From Hyphomonadaceae bacterium (GTDB lineage Bacteria; Pseudomonadota; Alphaproteobacteria; Caulobacterales; Hyphomonadaceae): 14,019 nucleotides of DNA. How positions within the stretch are numbered: the stretch's first letter is position 1; every line of letters starts with the position of its first letter. The notes beneath the pieces were generated by a model. It did no database searches. It was not told the origin of the DNA and saw only the letters and a list, made by a program, of their open reading frames with translations. The position numbers and the translations under genes are program-made. The stretch covers positions 1-14,019 of the forward strand of contig JAUYSA010000026.1 in the NCBI GenBank assembly GCA_030696545.1, given 5' to 3'. Shown here piece after piece: positions 13,771 through 14,019 of the stretch.

Positions 13771-14019
13771 ATGACAGCGTCTACGCCTACCCAGACGCCC
13801 GCGGCTTATCCGCCCGCACGGGCGTGGTTCGCCGTGATTCTGCTGATGCTGCTCTACTGCGTCTCCTACACCGACCGGATGGTGCTTTCGCTGCTGGCCG
13901 CGCCGGTCAGCGAAGCGCTGAACATCTCCGACACCCAGCTGGGCGTGCTGTTCGGCACCGGCTTCGGCGTGGTCTACGCCCTGGTGGGCCTGCCGCTGGC
14001 GCACTTCGTCGACCGCAGT
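13771..14019 (+). CDS. MFS transporter, N-terminal part (3'-truncated)
   Basis: The frame runs from ATG 13771 to the window end without a stop (83 codons). After a polar start, the first membrane helix (ARAWFAVILLMLLYCVSYTD, residues 17-36) is followed by RMVLSLLAAPVSEALNISDT and QLGVLFGTGFGVVYALVGLP (53-72), ending in the LAHFVDRS loop. This is the TM1, loop, TM2 and A-motif start of the major facilitator superfamily, in the flavour often labelled spinster-like or anion:cation symporter family. GGAG at 13756-13759 supports the start. The substrate cannot be judged from this part. It is probably the first gene beyond the polysaccharide locus and need not share its function. Confidence 0.85.
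   Translation, partial: MTASTPTQTPAAYPPARAWFAVILLMLLYCVSYTDRMVLSLLAAPVSEALNISDTQLGVLFGTGFGVVYALVGLPLAHFVDRS

Noticed and set aside
1..14019. CRISPR array, tRNA/rRNA genes, insertion sequence, toxin-antitoxin or defence genes
   Set aside because: I looked for regularly spaced repeats, cloverleaf-like ends, transposase motifs and typical small gene pairs and found none. The only unusual repeats are the palindrome and the Gly-Tyr repeat.

Overview
The window is a GC-rich stretch of a Gram-negative chromosome, most like an alphaproteobacterium. A Caulobacterales or Sphingomonadales member would fit, judged only from base composition, tightly overlapping genes with GTG/TTG starts, and the look of the proteins. 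It holds most of a Wzx/Wzy-type exopolysaccharide or capsule locus. Eleven complete genes and one 5'-truncated gene belong to sugar-polymer synthesis. One 3'-truncated transporter gene lies beyond the locus.

Layout. (1) 1-2060, very GC-rich: the C-terminal kinase half of a Wzc-like tyrosine autokinase, then a membrane-anchored protein with a helical-repeat middle and a predicted beta-sandwich end. (2) 2161-11443, visibly lower and uneven GC: Wzx flippase, FkbM-type methyltransferase, a poorly known GT-B-like protein, a GT4 glycosyltransferase, a Wzy-like polymerase, two left-handed beta-helix acyltransferases, a second GT4 enzyme and a WcaF-like acetyltransferase. From the methyltransferase onward every stop overlaps or touches the next start, so these genes look like one translationally coupled operon. 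(3) 11445-13547, GC-rich again: a GT2 glycosyltransferase closes the plus-strand run and meets, tail to tail, a minus-strand WcaI/WbuB-like GT4 gene. (4) 13771-end: the start of an MFS transporter gene, divergent from that GT4 gene.

How the genes work together (inference from families). The cytoplasmic transferases build a lipid-linked repeat unit of roughly four to six sugars. The methyltransferase and three acyltransferases decorate it. Wzx flips it across the inner membrane, Wzy polymerises it in the periplasm, and the Wzc-like kinase controls chain length and export. The priming phosphoglycosyltransferase, the Wza-type outer-membrane exporter and the N-terminal half of Wzc are not in the window and probably lie to the left.

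I see no CRISPR array, tRNA, rRNA, insertion sequence or phage gene, and no evident new defence or mobile system. The features most worth a second look are an AT-rich patch in the polymerase gene, a perfect 34-bp palindrome inside a glycosyltransferase gene, the repeat/beta-sandwich protein next to the kinase, the unclassified GT-B-like protein, and probable gene relics between wzx and the methyltransferase gene.
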